A stretch of 64,000 bases of DNA from Scandinavium vulneris_A. GTDB taxonomy: Bacteria; Pseudomonadota; Gammaproteobacteria; Enterobacterales; Enterobacteriaceae. Below the pieces are notes generated by a model. That model ran no database searches. It was not told the DNA's origin and saw only the letters and a program-made list of their open reading frames with translations. Within the stretch, counting starts at the first letter, position 1. Each line of letters starts with the position of its first letter. The translations under genes and the position numbers were made by a program. Shown here piece by piece: positions 6,342 to 14,569 of the stretch. Location: NCBI GenBank assembly GCA_046518185.1, contig JBKGRZ010000001.1:434001-498000 (forward strand). The letters run 5' to 3'.

Positions 6342-8756
6342 ATGAAGACGTTACCTGCCCTGCTTTGTGGGAACCGCGTGCTGAATAAAATCCTGCTACT
6401 GACCATTATTATTTTCAGCACAACAGTCTCAGCCCAGGACTATACCTTCGACAGCGATATTCTTAAGCTCCGTGGCGTGGACAGCAGTGTGAACACCTAT
6501 TTTGCCAAAGAGGCAAAATATCTGCCGGGCACCCATTCAGTTTCTTTAAAAGTGAATGGTAAAGACAAAGGCACATTGGCCGTACGCTTTGGACCTGAAG
6601 GCGAGCTATGTGTAGACAATGATTTTCTTTCTGCCGCTGGCCTGCAGCCCATCGCCGATCCCGGTCCGCAGGCATGTCATGATTACCGCATCAATTTCCC
6701 GAATGTCACCATCACGCCATTGCCCAACAATGAGAGCCTGCTTCTGGTCGTGCCACAGGAAGCGCTTAACAACAGCCTGAATTCAATGCCAGCCAATGTG
6801 CAGCATGGCGGTACCGCCGGTGTGCTGAACTACAATGTGTTCGGAGTTCATAACCAGTATGCAGGCGGCAGTTCTGATTATCGCCAGCTCTCTCTCGACG
6901 GCGGGGTAAATATCGCCGACTGGCTGCTGCGCAGTAGTTATCTCATCACCGACAATGATGATACGGTTTCCGCCAATAGCCTGTTCACCTACGTCGCGCA
7001 CACTTTTGTTGACCAGAAACTGCAGTTGCAGGCAGGCCAGGTCAATGCGGTGTCGGGTTTGTTCAGCGGGGCGCCGATCAACGGTCTTCAGCTAACGCCT
7101 GCCAGCGCACTGATTGCCGGAGATTCGGGTGTAACCGTGCGGGGTATTGCCCGCAGCCCGCAGGCGCGGGTTGAAGTCCGCCAGACGGGCCAACTTATCT
7201 ATTCCACGCTGGTTCCCGCCGGGCCGTTTGTGCTGGAGAGCGTCCCGGTAGTGCGTACCAATACCGATTTGGACGTAACAGTAGTCGAAACTGACGGTTC
7301 ATCGAGTCAGTTTGTCATCCCCTCATCGACGCTGCGCGCAACCCGTCTGGCGCGCCCACAGGGATTATCCGTCTCATTTGGACAGGTCCGGGATGTCGAT
7401 AGCGATTACGACCATCCGCTGGTGGCTAACCTTTCCGACGGATGGCGACTCAGCCCGAACTTTACCCTGACGGCATCAGGCGTGGCGGCGGCCGATTATC
7501 AGGCCATGGGTTCCGAACTCAACTACCTGCCCTTTGAGAACCTGTCATTCAGCGGTAGCGTACTCGCCAGCAGAGAAACCTTTGGCGACGCCACCCGTGG
7601 CACGAAGAGCGAGATATCGACCAGCTACTCGCCCGTCAAATCGGTATCAGTTTCTCTCTCAGCGGCAAAATATAGCGATGATTACCGTGAACTCACCGAT
7701 GCGTTAAATGATGACTACACCAGCTATCAGAGCAGCTACAACGCGTCGGTCAGTTGGGATCGGTCTGCGCTTGGCGTATTCGCACTCAGTTATAGCCTGA
7801 ACAAAGGCAAAGACGCCGACACGGACTCACGCTATGTCAGCGCATCGTGGGGAAAAACGTTTAAATATGCGACCGTTCAGGTGAACTGGCAAAGCCAGGT
7901 TGGCAGCAGCGATCCTGAGCAAAAGGACGAAGATTTACTCTATGTCACGATGAGCATTCCGTTTGGCGAACAAAGCATCAGCACCCATTACCGCCAACAA
8001 GGCGATGACAGAACGGCAGGCGTCAGTACCAGCGGTTCAATTTCGCAGAACACCGCGTATTCAATTTCTGCGGACCATAATCTGGAAGATAACAGCGACA
8101 GCTTTAACGGCAGCGTGAACACCAATCTGCACTATACCCAGCTTAACGTTGGTGCCGGTTCGGGGTCTACTCATCAGCGCAATTACAATATGACCCTCAG
8201 TGGCGGCATGGTGGCACATGATAATGGCCTCACGTTTTCACCCTATGCGGTTAAAGACACCTTTGCCATTGCCCACCTGAGTGAACCGGTGAGTGGAATT
8301 GAAATCGCAACCCCTCAGGGCAACGTCTGGACAGATGCCTGGGGTCAGGCGGTCGTTCCGGGAATGCCGTTGTACCGTAACGCTCGCGTCGAGATAAACG
8401 CCAATAGCCTGCCGCAGAGCATGGATCTGGCTAATGGCACAAAAGTAGTCGCCGCCGGACATGGCTCCGTCAGTAAACTGGGGTTCAAGGTGCTGAACTC
8501 ACGACGCGTAATGATTCAGGTTAGAAACGCCGACGGCGCATTGCTCAAGAAAGGCAGCACCGTTGTTGATGATAAAGGTCAGTACATCGTCACCGCCGTC
8601 GATGATGGTCAGGTATTCCTCAGTGAAGCTGACGATGTATCGACCCTGTTCGTCATTGACGATAACGGTCAACGTCAGTGTCAGATCCACTGGAAAATGG
8701 CGGACAAGCAAGATAAAGACGCATTTTATGAAGTCACCCAAGGCCAATGCCAATGA
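6342..8756 (+). CDS. Outer-membrane fimbrial usher
   Basis: An 804-residue usher forming the outer-membrane pore through which fimbriae are assembled. After a signal peptide (hydrophobic ILLLTIIIFSTTVSA) the mature protein begins QDYTFDSDILKLRGVD, like the usher N-terminal chaperone-binding domain. The long central region has alternating beta-strands with many aromatic/Gly/Ser repeats. The plug region lies around APINGLQLTPASALIAGDSGVTVRGIARSPQARVEVRQ, and the C-terminal domains end with paired cysteines (CQIHW ... GQCQ). A TTG start 33 nt upstream (6309) is possible, but ATG 6342 begins directly at a good signal peptide. The stop overlaps the next gene's ATG, indicating translational coupling. 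Confidence 0.92.
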   Translation: MKTLPALLCGNRVLNKILLLTIIIFSTTVSAQDYTFDSDILKLRGVDSSVNTYFAKEAKYLPGTHSVSLKVNGKDKGTLAVRFGPEGELCVDNDFLSAAGLQPIADPGPQACHDYRINFPNVTITPLPNNESLLLVVPQEALNNSLNSMPANVQHGGTAGVLNYNVFGVHNQYAGGSSDYRQLSLDGGVNIADWLLRSSYLITDNDDTVSANSLFTYVAHTFVDQKLQLQAGQVNAVSGLFSGAPINGLQLTPASALIAGDSGVTVRGIARSPQARVEVRQTGQLIYSTLVPAGPFVLESVPVVRTNTDLDVTVVETDGSSSQFVIPSSTLRATRLARPQGLSVSFGQVRDVDSDYDHPLVANLSDGWRLSPNFTLTASGVAAADYQAMGSELNYLPFENLSFSGSVLASRETFGDATRGTKSEISTSYSPVKSVSVSLSAAKYSDDYRELTDALNDDYTSYQSSYNASVSWDRSALGVFALSYSLNKGKDADTDSRYVSASWGKTFKYATVQVNWQSQVGSSDPEQKDEDLLYVTMSIPFGEQSISTHYRQQGDDRTAGVSTSGSISQNTAYSISADHNLEDNSDSFNGSVNTNLHYTQLNVGAGSGSTHQRNYNMTLSGGMVAHDNGLTFSPYAVKDTFAIAHLSEPVSGIEIATPQGNVWTDAWGQAVVPGMPLYRNARVEINANSLPQSMDLANGTKVVAAGHGSVSKLGFKVLNSRRVMIQVRNADGALLKKGSTVVDDKGQYIVTAVDDGQVFLSEADDVSTLFVIDDNGQRQCQIHWKMADKQDKDAFYEVTQGQCQ

Positions 8757-9325
8757 AAAAACTCTCGCTAACCACTATCACAGCCCACGTTCTTGGCGCC
8801 TGTATGCTCGTCTTTATGGGTAATTGCCAGGCTGATGACTCCTGCCAAATTACCCTTTCTCAGCCGCTGCTTGATCTACATATGCTCAATAAAAGCGAGG
8901 CGATAAAATCGGCTCAGGGCTGGAATCAAATGCAGGACGTGGATGTGAACGTCAGCGTTTTTTGCCCCACCGAACGCACCATTGCCGTCTTCTTTGCGGG
9001 AAGTGCGGGCGATAAAGGCCGTTTTAAGTTCGGACAGCAAAGCGGCTTAAGCCTGAAAGTTAGCCAACTCTCCCTCGATGGAAAACAGTACGCGGTCACT
9101 AAAATAGTTCACCCTGGTAGCTTGACGAATTTTGACAGTGTTGCAGATATTCAACCCATTTATAACCATCAGGGAATTATCGCGACCTCCGGCAATCGAG
9201 CCGTTGAGGGGCAACAAATGAATTTTACGCTGACGGTTACGCCGTACGTCAAAGAGAGTGAATTCAAAGCATCAGATCGACAAACACTGAGTAGTGATTT
9301 AGCTTTAGCTGTAATGGATAACTGA
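8753..9325 (+). CDS. Fimbrial minor subunit or tip protein
   Basis: A 190-residue exported protein whose ATG at 8753 overlaps the usher stop (ATGA). An alternative ATG lies at 8747, but spacing to AAGG favours 8753. The signal peptide ends near GNCQA, followed by DDSCQITLSQPLLDL. A second cysteine (VFCPTER) would complete a pilin disulphide. Its pilin-like strand pattern (MNFTLTVTPYV) and place at the operon's end suggest a tip or anchor subunit. It is shorter than two-domain adhesins, so lectin activity cannot be claimed. Confidence 0.7.
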   Translation: MKKLSLTTITAHVLGACMLVFMGNCQADDSCQITLSQPLLDLHMLNKSEAIKSAQGWNQMQDVDVNVSVFCPTERTIAVFFAGSAGDKGRFKFGQQSGLSLKVSQLSLDGKQYAVTKIVHPGSLTNFDSVADIQPIYNHQGIIATSGNRAVEGQQMNFTLTVTPYVKESEFKASDRQTLSSDLALAVMDN

Positions 9326-9416
9326 TTTATTTTCTCTAAAAAATTCTGAATAGGCTATAATTATCGCTAATAAATAAACTATTTGGCACTCAGTATTTGA
9401 AAAGGAAATTAATCTC

Positions 9417-10349
9417 TTGACTAAACGACAAAGTCTGACTGGGCAGCCGGGAAACATTGCAAAATTAGATTTAAATCTCATCACCTTATTTGAGCTGGTA
9501 TACCGCCATAAAAGTGTGGCAAAAGCGGCTGACGTGATGGATGTCACTGCCTCCGCAGTGAGTCAGGGATTGAACCGGTTACGCACCCATTTTGATGATC
9601 CCCTGTTTGTCCGCAATGGATCGAGACTTGAATCCACGGCTTTTGCAGAGAACGTACACAGTAGTATCGCCAGTAGCTTTGAAGACGTGCTAACGCAACT
9701 GCAATCCCTCTCCCCAACCGTGGCGCAATCTCAACTAAATATCATTTGCCCCCCCTATTTATCCTTATTTATATTCAAACCACTGGTGCGAATCGTCGCG
9801 GAAATTTCACCCCAATGTAAAATCCTGCATATTCCGGATGATAATCAGGAAGAAACTACCGACAAGGCGCTAACCTTTCGCAAAGCAGATATTATTTTTG
9901 ATCTTCAGCCGCATAATATGCACTCGCGAGTTTCTCACCTGCTTTACGAAGAAGAATTGGTCTTTATTCGCGCTAAAAATCACCCTCGCGTCAGCGGGTT
10001 TGTTTCCTCAGATCAATTGTCGAAGGAACAATTCACAATCGTGAATAGCAATAAATTTTCCGTTGCAAATATTCAGGATGAAATAAACACCCGCATTAAT
10101 ACTATTCGCGATATTCGCTTTCGCTCGGGATCCACTTTTTCGATTATCGCTATGGTCAGTGCCTCAGATACCATAGGCGTCGTGTCGCGGAACCTGGCCG
10201 AGATGTTTTCAGAAACCTTCGATATTTGTATTGTGGAAACAGACATCAGCATTCCCGCCGTGCCTGTTTATATGGTTTACAATAAATTTTCGTTAAAAAA
10301 TTCGCTGATGAAAAATATTGTTGATCGAATGGTGGAAGAATTTACGTAA
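9417..10349 (+). CDS. LysR-family regulator at the fimbrial operon
   Basis: A 310-residue LysR-type transcription factor. The N-terminal winged helix-turn-helix reads LDLNLITLFELVYRHKSVAK, then AADVMDVTASAVSQGLNRLR and DDPLFVRNGS, the classical LysR signature. The effector domain follows. No upstream ATG fits, and the TTG at 9417 has AAAGGAAA about 10 nt before it, so TTG is the likely start. The gene is 91 nt downstream of the fimbrial minor subunit on the same strand and probably controls that operon. It resembles the LeuO/YbdO-like branch, by impression only. Its 3' end overlaps the convergent Rrf2 gene by 8 bp. Confidence 0.85.
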   Translation: MTKRQSLTGQPGNIAKLDLNLITLFELVYRHKSVAKAADVMDVTASAVSQGLNRLRTHFDDPLFVRNGSRLESTAFAENVHSSIASSFEDVLTQLQSLSPTVAQSQLNIICPPYLSLFIFKPLVRIVAEISPQCKILHIPDDNQEETTDKALTFRKADIIFDLQPHNMHSRVSHLLYEEELVFIRAKNHPRVSGFVSSDQLSKEQFTIVNSNKFSVANIQDEINTRINTIRDIRFRSGSTFSIIAMVSASDTIGVVSRNLAEMFSETFDICIVETDISIPAVPVYMVYNKFSLKNSLMKNIVDRMVEEFT

Positions 10350-10863
10350 TTTTTGGGGCTTTGTTCCGACGATCGTGAATCCATTCTTTAACTTCAAGGG
10401 TGAAAGACTCAGGCGCTTTACGGAACATCTTGCGCGCCAGATCGAGGATGGTATGACGACCAAGCTCCTCCTCCATCCGCTGCTGCGCACTGTCCATCAC
10501 TGAACGCACGCCGCAAGGTCCCTCGCAGACCCAGGCAGGCGGCGTTTCTTCAAATAATGCCAGCCGCTGGCGAATCTCGCGACACTCGAACATCGACTTT
10601 TGCCCGTCTATAGCGTGAACGATATCCAGCACGCTAATCAGCTCACTGGCCCTCGCCAGTCGAAATCCCCCGCCCTTGCCTTCAGTGCTCACCACCAGCC
10701 CAGCCCGGGATAAACGGGTAAATATTTTCGCGAGATAGTCATACGGCACATTTTGCAGCTCTGCCAACTCGCGCACGCTCATTTCACGCGCGTTACCGTT
10801 CGCATCAACCATGCTCATCAGGCTGTGAATACCGTATTCCACCCCAGAACTGTAAAACGCCAT
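10342..10863 (-). CDS. Rrf2-family transcription regulator with unusual cysteine spacing
   Basis: A 173-residue winged-helix regulator: MAFYSSGVEYGIHSLM opening, recognition region REMSVRELAELQNVPYDYLAKIFTRL, wing EGKGGGFRLAR. Rrf2 proteins often carry an Fe-S cluster (IscR, NsrR). Here three cysteines lie at 94, 113 and 117 (FECRE, VCEGPCG), a C-X18-C-X3-C pattern that differs from the closely spaced triplets of IscR and NsrR. Whether a cluster forms is unknown. It is divergent from an FAD oxidoreductase and shares a promoter region holding a long palindrome, so it is probably an autorepressor and regulator of that gene. It ends in a shared TTACGTAA with the convergent LysR gene. Confidence 0.88.
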   Translation of the reverse strand: MAFYSSGVEYGIHSLMSMVDANGNAREMSVRELAELQNVPYDYLAKIFTRLSRAGLVVSTEGKGGGFRLARASELISVLDIVHAIDGQKSMFECREIRQRLALFEETPPAWVCEGPCGVRSVMDSAQQRMEEELGRHTILDLARKMFRKAPESFTLEVKEWIHDRRNKAPKIT

Positions 10864-10893
10864 TCTGTACTCCTTTTCTGTTCCTGCCGGGAT

Positions 10894-10957
10894 GATAACT
10901 CAGATACTCAGAAAGATCTTGTCGGAGTTAACTCCGACAAGTATAGTCTCAGTTATC
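10894..10957. promoter_or_regulatory. 24-bp perfect palindrome with outer repeat; probable Rrf2 operator
   Basis: Bases 10918-10941 form a perfect palindrome whose half-site is CTTGTCGGAGTT. Outside it, GATAACT (10894-10900) and AGTTATC (10951-10957) form a second, symmetric inverted pair. It lies between the divergent Rrf2 gene (start 10863) and the oxidoreductase gene (start 10994). Nested symmetry of this length is far more than chance and fits a dimeric repressor controlling both promoters. Confidence 0.8.
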
Positions 10958-10993
10958 GAGGCGGAACGGCCTGTAAATCAGAAGGACAGAAAA

Positions 10994-12196
10994 ATGAAAC
11001 AACGTATTCTTATTATCGGCAGCGGGTTTGCTGGCATGTGGGCGGCGGTGAGTGCAGCCCGTCTGGCGCATCTGCAAAACAACGATGCGGTGGAAATCGC
11101 CGTGCTGGCCCCGCAGCCGGAACTGCGCGTCAGACCGCGTTTTTATGAAGCGAATGTCACCACGACCACTGCCGATTTGCAGCCGCTGTTTGCTGAACTG
11201 GATATCCGTTTCATCGCCGGTCACGCCGAGCGGATTGATGCTGCTGAAAACGGGGTCTGGTACAAAACGCCGCAGTCTGACTCGACCTTTATTCCTTACG
11301 ATAAGCTGATCATGGCGAGCGGCAGCCAGCTGCATCACTTCGGAATAAAAGGCATTGCCGAGCATGGTTTTGATATTGACCAACTCGACACCGCTCGCCG
11401 TCTTGAGGAGCACCTCAATGGCCTGGCAAATCAGCCAGAGAGCGCGGCCCGTAATACGGTAGTCGTCTGCGGGGGTGGATTTACCGGCATTGAGCTGGCG
11501 ACGGAACTGCCCTCTCGCCTGAAGACACTGTTTGGACATCATTCAAAGACAAAAATAGTCGTAGTTGAGAGAGGTCCGGTGATAGGAGGCCGATACAGTG
11601 AAGCGCTGCGGAACATTATTCGTGATGCATCAGACGAACTGGGCATCGAATGGCGTCTGAATGCGGGGATTGAAATGGTGGATGCCGAAGGCGTAACCCT
11701 TCAGGATGGCAGCCGAATTAACGCCTCCACCGTGGTGTGGACCGCAGGTGTGAAAGCCAGCCCGCTGGGTGAAAACCTGAGTGCCGATCGCGACGCGCTT
11801 GGCCGCTTCGTCGTCTCTCCTGAGTTGCAAATCCCGGGTTACAGTCATATCTACGCCACCGGCGACATGGCGCATGCCAAAACCGATGATCTCGGCAATA
11901 CGGCGCTGATGACCTGCCAGCACGCCATTCAGTTGGGTAAATTCGCCGGACACAATGCCGCCGCCAGCCTGCTTGGGATGGAAGGTTTACCCTATCGCCA
12001 GCAGCATTACGTCACCTGTCTTGATCTCGGCGCATGGGGCGCGGTCTATACCGAAGGCTGGGATCAGCAGGTGAAACTCGTACGTGAAGACGCCAAAAAG
12101 CTGAAAATAGCGATCACCAATGAGCTTATCTACCCACCCAAAGCCGACCGTGACATCGCCTTCGCTGCCGCCGATCCGCTGGCGAAATTTGTGTAA
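10994..12196 (+). CDS. NAD(P)/FAD-dependent oxidoreductase, type II NADH dehydrogenase-like
   Basis: A 400-residue flavoprotein with two Rossmann motifs: ILIIGSGFAGMWAA at the N terminus for FAD and VVVCGGGFTGIELA mid-protein for NAD(P)H. A further conserved block, YATGDMAHA, contacts FAD near the C terminus. Architecture is that of the NDH-2/disulphide reductase superfamily; the actual acceptor is unknown. ATG 10994 is preferred because AGAAGGACAG lies just before it. The longer frame from 10892 would put the operator palindrome inside the coding region. It is controlled with the divergent Rrf2 regulator and may answer redox or nitrosative stress (inference). Confidence 0.85.
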   Translation: MKQRILIIGSGFAGMWAAVSAARLAHLQNNDAVEIAVLAPQPELRVRPRFYEANVTTTTADLQPLFAELDIRFIAGHAERIDAAENGVWYKTPQSDSTFIPYDKLIMASGSQLHHFGIKGIAEHGFDIDQLDTARRLEEHLNGLANQPESAARNTVVVCGGGFTGIELATELPSRLKTLFGHHSKTKIVVVERGPVIGGRYSEALRNIIRDASDELGIEWRLNAGIEMVDAEGVTLQDGSRINASTVVWTAGVKASPLGENLSADRDALGRFVVSPELQIPGYSHIYATGDMAHAKTDDLGNTALMTCQHAIQLGKFAGHNAAASLLGMEGLPYRQQHYVTCLDLGAWGAVYTEGWDQQVKLVREDAKKLKIAITNELIYPPKADRDIAFAAADPLAKFV

Positions 12197-12219
12197 CCGC
12201 AACCCTTCCCCGTGATAGT

Positions 12220-12255
12220 ACGGGTCCGGTTTCATACCGAACCCGTTGTCTTTTT
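12220..12255 (+). terminator. Probable terminator of the oxidoreductase gene
   Basis: ACGGGTCCGGT and ACCGAACCCGT form a stem with one mismatch around a 5-nt loop (12220-12246), followed by TGTCTTTTT. Confidence 0.7.
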
Positions 12256-12349
12256 GCGGCGATGCTCGGGCATTGGCTGCGTTCTGCTTGTTGTTTTCCC
12301 TTTCCCCTGCAAAATCACCTTCGCCATCTTACATGACGAAAAAATATCC

Positions 12350-12395
12350 GTTGCGTAATGCGCAACACAGTATATGCTGTTCCTCAAGAAGGAAC
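12350..12395 (+). promoter_or_regulatory. Two small inverted repeats upstream of higB-higA
   Basis: GTTGCG-N5-CGCAAC (12350-12366) and GTTCCT-N5-AGGAAC (12379-12395) lie in the 60 bp before the higB start. Antitoxins of the HigA type usually bind palindromes in their own promoter, so these are operator candidates. Confidence 0.5.
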
Positions 12396-12408
12396 GGGAG
12401 AGGGACTG

Positions 12409-12691
12409 ATGATCATGAGTTTCCGCCACAAGGGATTACGCAACCTGTTCTTTTACAACGACACTACGGGTGTAATGCCCCAGCACGCGAAACGGTTACG
12501 CAACCGGCTAACGGTTCTTGATATTGCTTCAAAAAGCGACAGAGCTTAATCTGCCGGGTTACCGCTTACCTGCATTGAGCGGCGATCGTGAGGGTGTCTG
12601 GGCGATAACGGTTTCAGGAAACTGGCGTTTGACCTTTGAGTTTATCAACGGCAATGCCCATTTACTCAATTATGAGGATTATCACTGGTGA
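12409..12691 (+). pseudogene. HigB-like RelE-superfamily toxin, broken by a one-base frameshift
   Basis: Reading from ATG 12409 gives MIMSFRHKGLRNLFF and on to VLDIASKSDRA, then stops at 12549. The rest of a HigB protein continues in another frame: ELNLPGYRLPALSGDREG, then VWAITVSGNWRLTFEF and LNYEDYHW, ending at TGA 12689-12691. Removing one A from the A5 run at 12531-12535 restores a continuous toxin of about 93 residues (ASKATELNLPGY across the junction). The stop overlaps the higA start (GTGA), as in intact higBA operons. It could be a real inactivating indel, a homopolymer sequencing error or, less likely, +1 frameshifting. Intact HigB toxins cleave mRNA on the ribosome. Confidence 0.85.
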
Positions 12692-12978
12692 AAATGGCAG
12701 CCCCTTCCAGTCCTGGCGACATCATTCAGGAATCACTGGATGAACTGAACGTCAGCCTGCGCGAATTCGCCCGCGCGATGAACATCGCCCCCTCCACCGC
12801 CAGCCGTTTGCTCACAGGAAAAGCGGCGCTTACGCCCGAGATGGCCATCAAACTTTCGGTGGTGATCGGCAGTTCTGCCGAGGTGTGGATGAATTTGCAG
12901 ACCAACTGGAGCCTGGCCGTGGCTGAGAGCCGGGTGGACGTGTCGCACCTGCAGAAACTGTCGTTCAAGAAAGTGTAA
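12688..12978 (+). CDS. yddM: HigA-family antitoxin / XRE regulator
   Basis: A 96-residue helix-turn-helix protein of the HigA type (PGDIIQESLDELNVSLREFA, then SRLLTGKAALTPEMAIKLS). It closely matches E. coli YddM. A GTG start at 12688 overlaps the stop of the disrupted higB frame by 4 nt. It would normally neutralise HigB and repress the operon. Here it is intact while the toxin frame is not, so it may persist as a plain regulator, as yddM seems to in E. coli. Confidence 0.92.
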   Translation: MKMAAPSSPGDIIQESLDELNVSLREFARAMNIAPSTASRLLTGKAALTPEMAIKLSVVIGSSAEVWMNLQTNWSLAVAESRVDVSHLQKLSFKKV

Positions 12979-12981
12979 AAA

Positions 12982-13006
12982 TGGCGCCGCTCGAACAGCG
13001 GCGCCA
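12982..13006. terminator. Bidirectional hairpin between yddM and fdnI
   Basis: TGGCGCCGCT and AGCGGCGCCA form a 10-bp perfect stem with a CGAAC loop in the 43-bp gap between the convergent yddM and fdnGHI transcripts. On the minus strand it is preceded by fdnI and followed by TTTTTACAC, so it ends the fdn operon. Confidence 0.85.
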
Positions 13007-13021
13007 CAGGACGTTAACCGC

Positions 13022-13681
13022 TTAGCGGCTGCTTTCTGCCTTTGCTGCCGCTTCGGCTTCGCGCCGTTCAACCTCATCATACCAGCGCGGATGATGTTTC
13101 TTCGCCCAGCGACGGCTGACTTTACCTTCAACCATTCCTTTGATAGACCCTTTCACCCAAAATGCCATGTACATGTGGATGAGGATGGCGTGGATTAGAA
13201 TGATTGCCGATGTGGCGTGGATCAGCAGGCTGTAGCGAATCACCTGAATCGGGAAATAATCGGCAAAATACGGACGCCAGATAATCACCCCGGTCACCAG
13301 CAGCACAAAGATCATGCTCATGATGGTCCAGAACATCATCTTTTGCCCGGCGTTGTATTTACCCACTTTCGCCACTTTATGTTCATTCCCCTTCAGCACC
13401 TCCACAATCCCTTTCAGCCAGGGAATGTCCTGCTTGTCCGGAATGTTGTGATGCACGAAGCGAACAAACATAAACATCAGCGCCACGAAAATCAGCACGC
13501 CAAAGAAAGGATGCAGAATGCGCCCCATCTGCGGAGTTCCGAAGGTTTCCGTCAGCCATTGCAACGTCGGGAAGAAGAAAGAAATCCCGGAAAGCGAGAC
13601 CAAAAAGAAGCACACTACGACCGTCCAGTGACAGGCCCGGTCAATGAAAGCGGTGCGCACGATCATCTTAGACTTACTCAT
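13022..13681 (-). CDS. fdnI: Formate dehydrogenase-N gamma subunit, cytochrome b556
   Basis: A 219-residue membrane di-haem cytochrome b that takes electrons from FdnH and reduces menaquinone. Several hydrophobic segments are evident, including WTVVVCFFLVSLSGISFFF and MSMIFVLLVTGVIIW. Histidines for haem and quinone sites occur in RACHWTV, RILHPFFG, RYSLLIHAT and HAILIHMY. The start at 13681 (MSKSKMIVRT) matches E. coli. It overlaps the fdnH stop by 8 nt, so translation is coupled. The C terminus (AEAAAKAESSR) differs from E. coli. Confidence 0.97.
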   Translation of the reverse strand: MSKSKMIVRTAFIDRACHWTVVVCFFLVSLSGISFFFPTLQWLTETFGTPQMGRILHPFFGVLIFVALMFMFVRFVHHNIPDKQDIPWLKGIVEVLKGNEHKVAKVGKYNAGQKMMFWTIMSMIFVLLVTGVIIWRPYFADYFPIQVIRYSLLIHATSAIILIHAILIHMYMAFWVKGSIKGMVEGKVSRRWAKKHHPRWYDEVERREAEAAAKAESSR

Positions 13682-14558
13682 CGTGGCTCTCCTCATCGTC
13701 ATCCACTTCGTTGTTCGGCCCAATACCGATGTAGTGATACATCAGCCCGGCGAAGGTCGCGATAAACCCGGCCGCAGAGAGCGGTTTGAGGATCCCTTTC
13801 CACAGATTGACTGCAGCATCAACTTTCGGTTCTTGAGGCAGCTTGTGGTAGAGCTCCGGCTGGTCGGCGTGATGAAGGACATACATCACATGTGTGCCTC
13901 CCACACCCTGCGGGTTATACACCCCGGCCTGCGCGTAGCCGCGAGCCTGTAACTTGCTCACCCGCGCTTGTGCCACCTCCAGCATCTCTTTTTTGCTGCC
14001 AAAGTGAATGGCCCCCGTCGGACAGGTTTTCACGCAGGCAGGCTCCTGACCGACGCTGACGCGATCGACACAGAGCGTGCATTTGTAAACCCGGTTGTCC
14101 TCTTTATTGAGGCGCGGCACGTTGAACGGGCAACCTGCAATGCAGTAGCCACATCCGATGCAGTTATCCTGCTGAAAATCGACGATTCCGTTGGCGTACT
14201 GAATAATCGCCCCCGCTGAAGGGCACGCCTTCAGACAACCCGGATCCTCGCAGTGCATACAGCCATCTTTGCGAATCAGCCATTCCAGTTTGCCGTTCTG
14301 CTCCGTTTCACTGAAGCGCATCACCGTCCAGGACTTGGCGCTCAGGTCGGCGGGGTTGTCATACACCCCGACACAGTGCCCCACTTCATCGCGGATATCG
14401 TTCCACTCGGAACAGGCGACCTGACAGGCTTTGCAGCCCACGCAGGAGGTCACATCGATAAGCTTCGCTACCTCGGCCTTATAGTCCCGCGCACGCGGCG
14501 CAGGCGTTATGGCGTTGGTCGCGGAGCGCTTAATGATGTCCTGAGTTTCCATTGACAT
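13674..14558 (-). CDS. fdnH: Formate dehydrogenase-N beta subunit, iron-sulphur protein
   Basis: A 294-residue four-cluster ferredoxin-like subunit passing electrons from FdnG to FdnI. Four cysteine groups are visible: CVGCKACQVAC, CMHCEDPGCLKAC, CIGCGYCIAGC and CTLCVDR ... CVKTC. A single C-terminal membrane helix (LSAAGFIATFAGLMYHYIG) anchors it to the periplasmic face of the inner membrane. The length equals E. coli FdnH. It starts 11 nt after the fdnG stop. Confidence 0.97.
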   Translation of the reverse strand: MSMETQDIIKRSATNAITPAPRARDYKAEVAKLIDVTSCVGCKACQVACSEWNDIRDEVGHCVGVYDNPADLSAKSWTVMRFSETEQNGKLEWLIRKDGCMHCEDPGCLKACPSAGAIIQYANGIVDFQQDNCIGCGYCIAGCPFNVPRLNKEDNRVYKCTLCVDRVSVGQEPACVKTCPTGAIHFGSKKEMLEVAQARVSKLQARGYAQAGVYNPQGVGGTHVMYVLHHADQPELYHKLPQEPKVDAAVNLWKGILKPLSAAGFIATFAGLMYHYIGIGPNNEVDDDEESHDE

Positions 14559-14569
14559 AAGCTTGCTCC

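Noticed and set aside
10892..10993. 34-residue N-terminal extension of the FAD oxidoreductase
   Set aside because: It would translate the palindromic operator, and the internal ATG at 10994 has a good ribosome binding site directly before the Rossmann motif.
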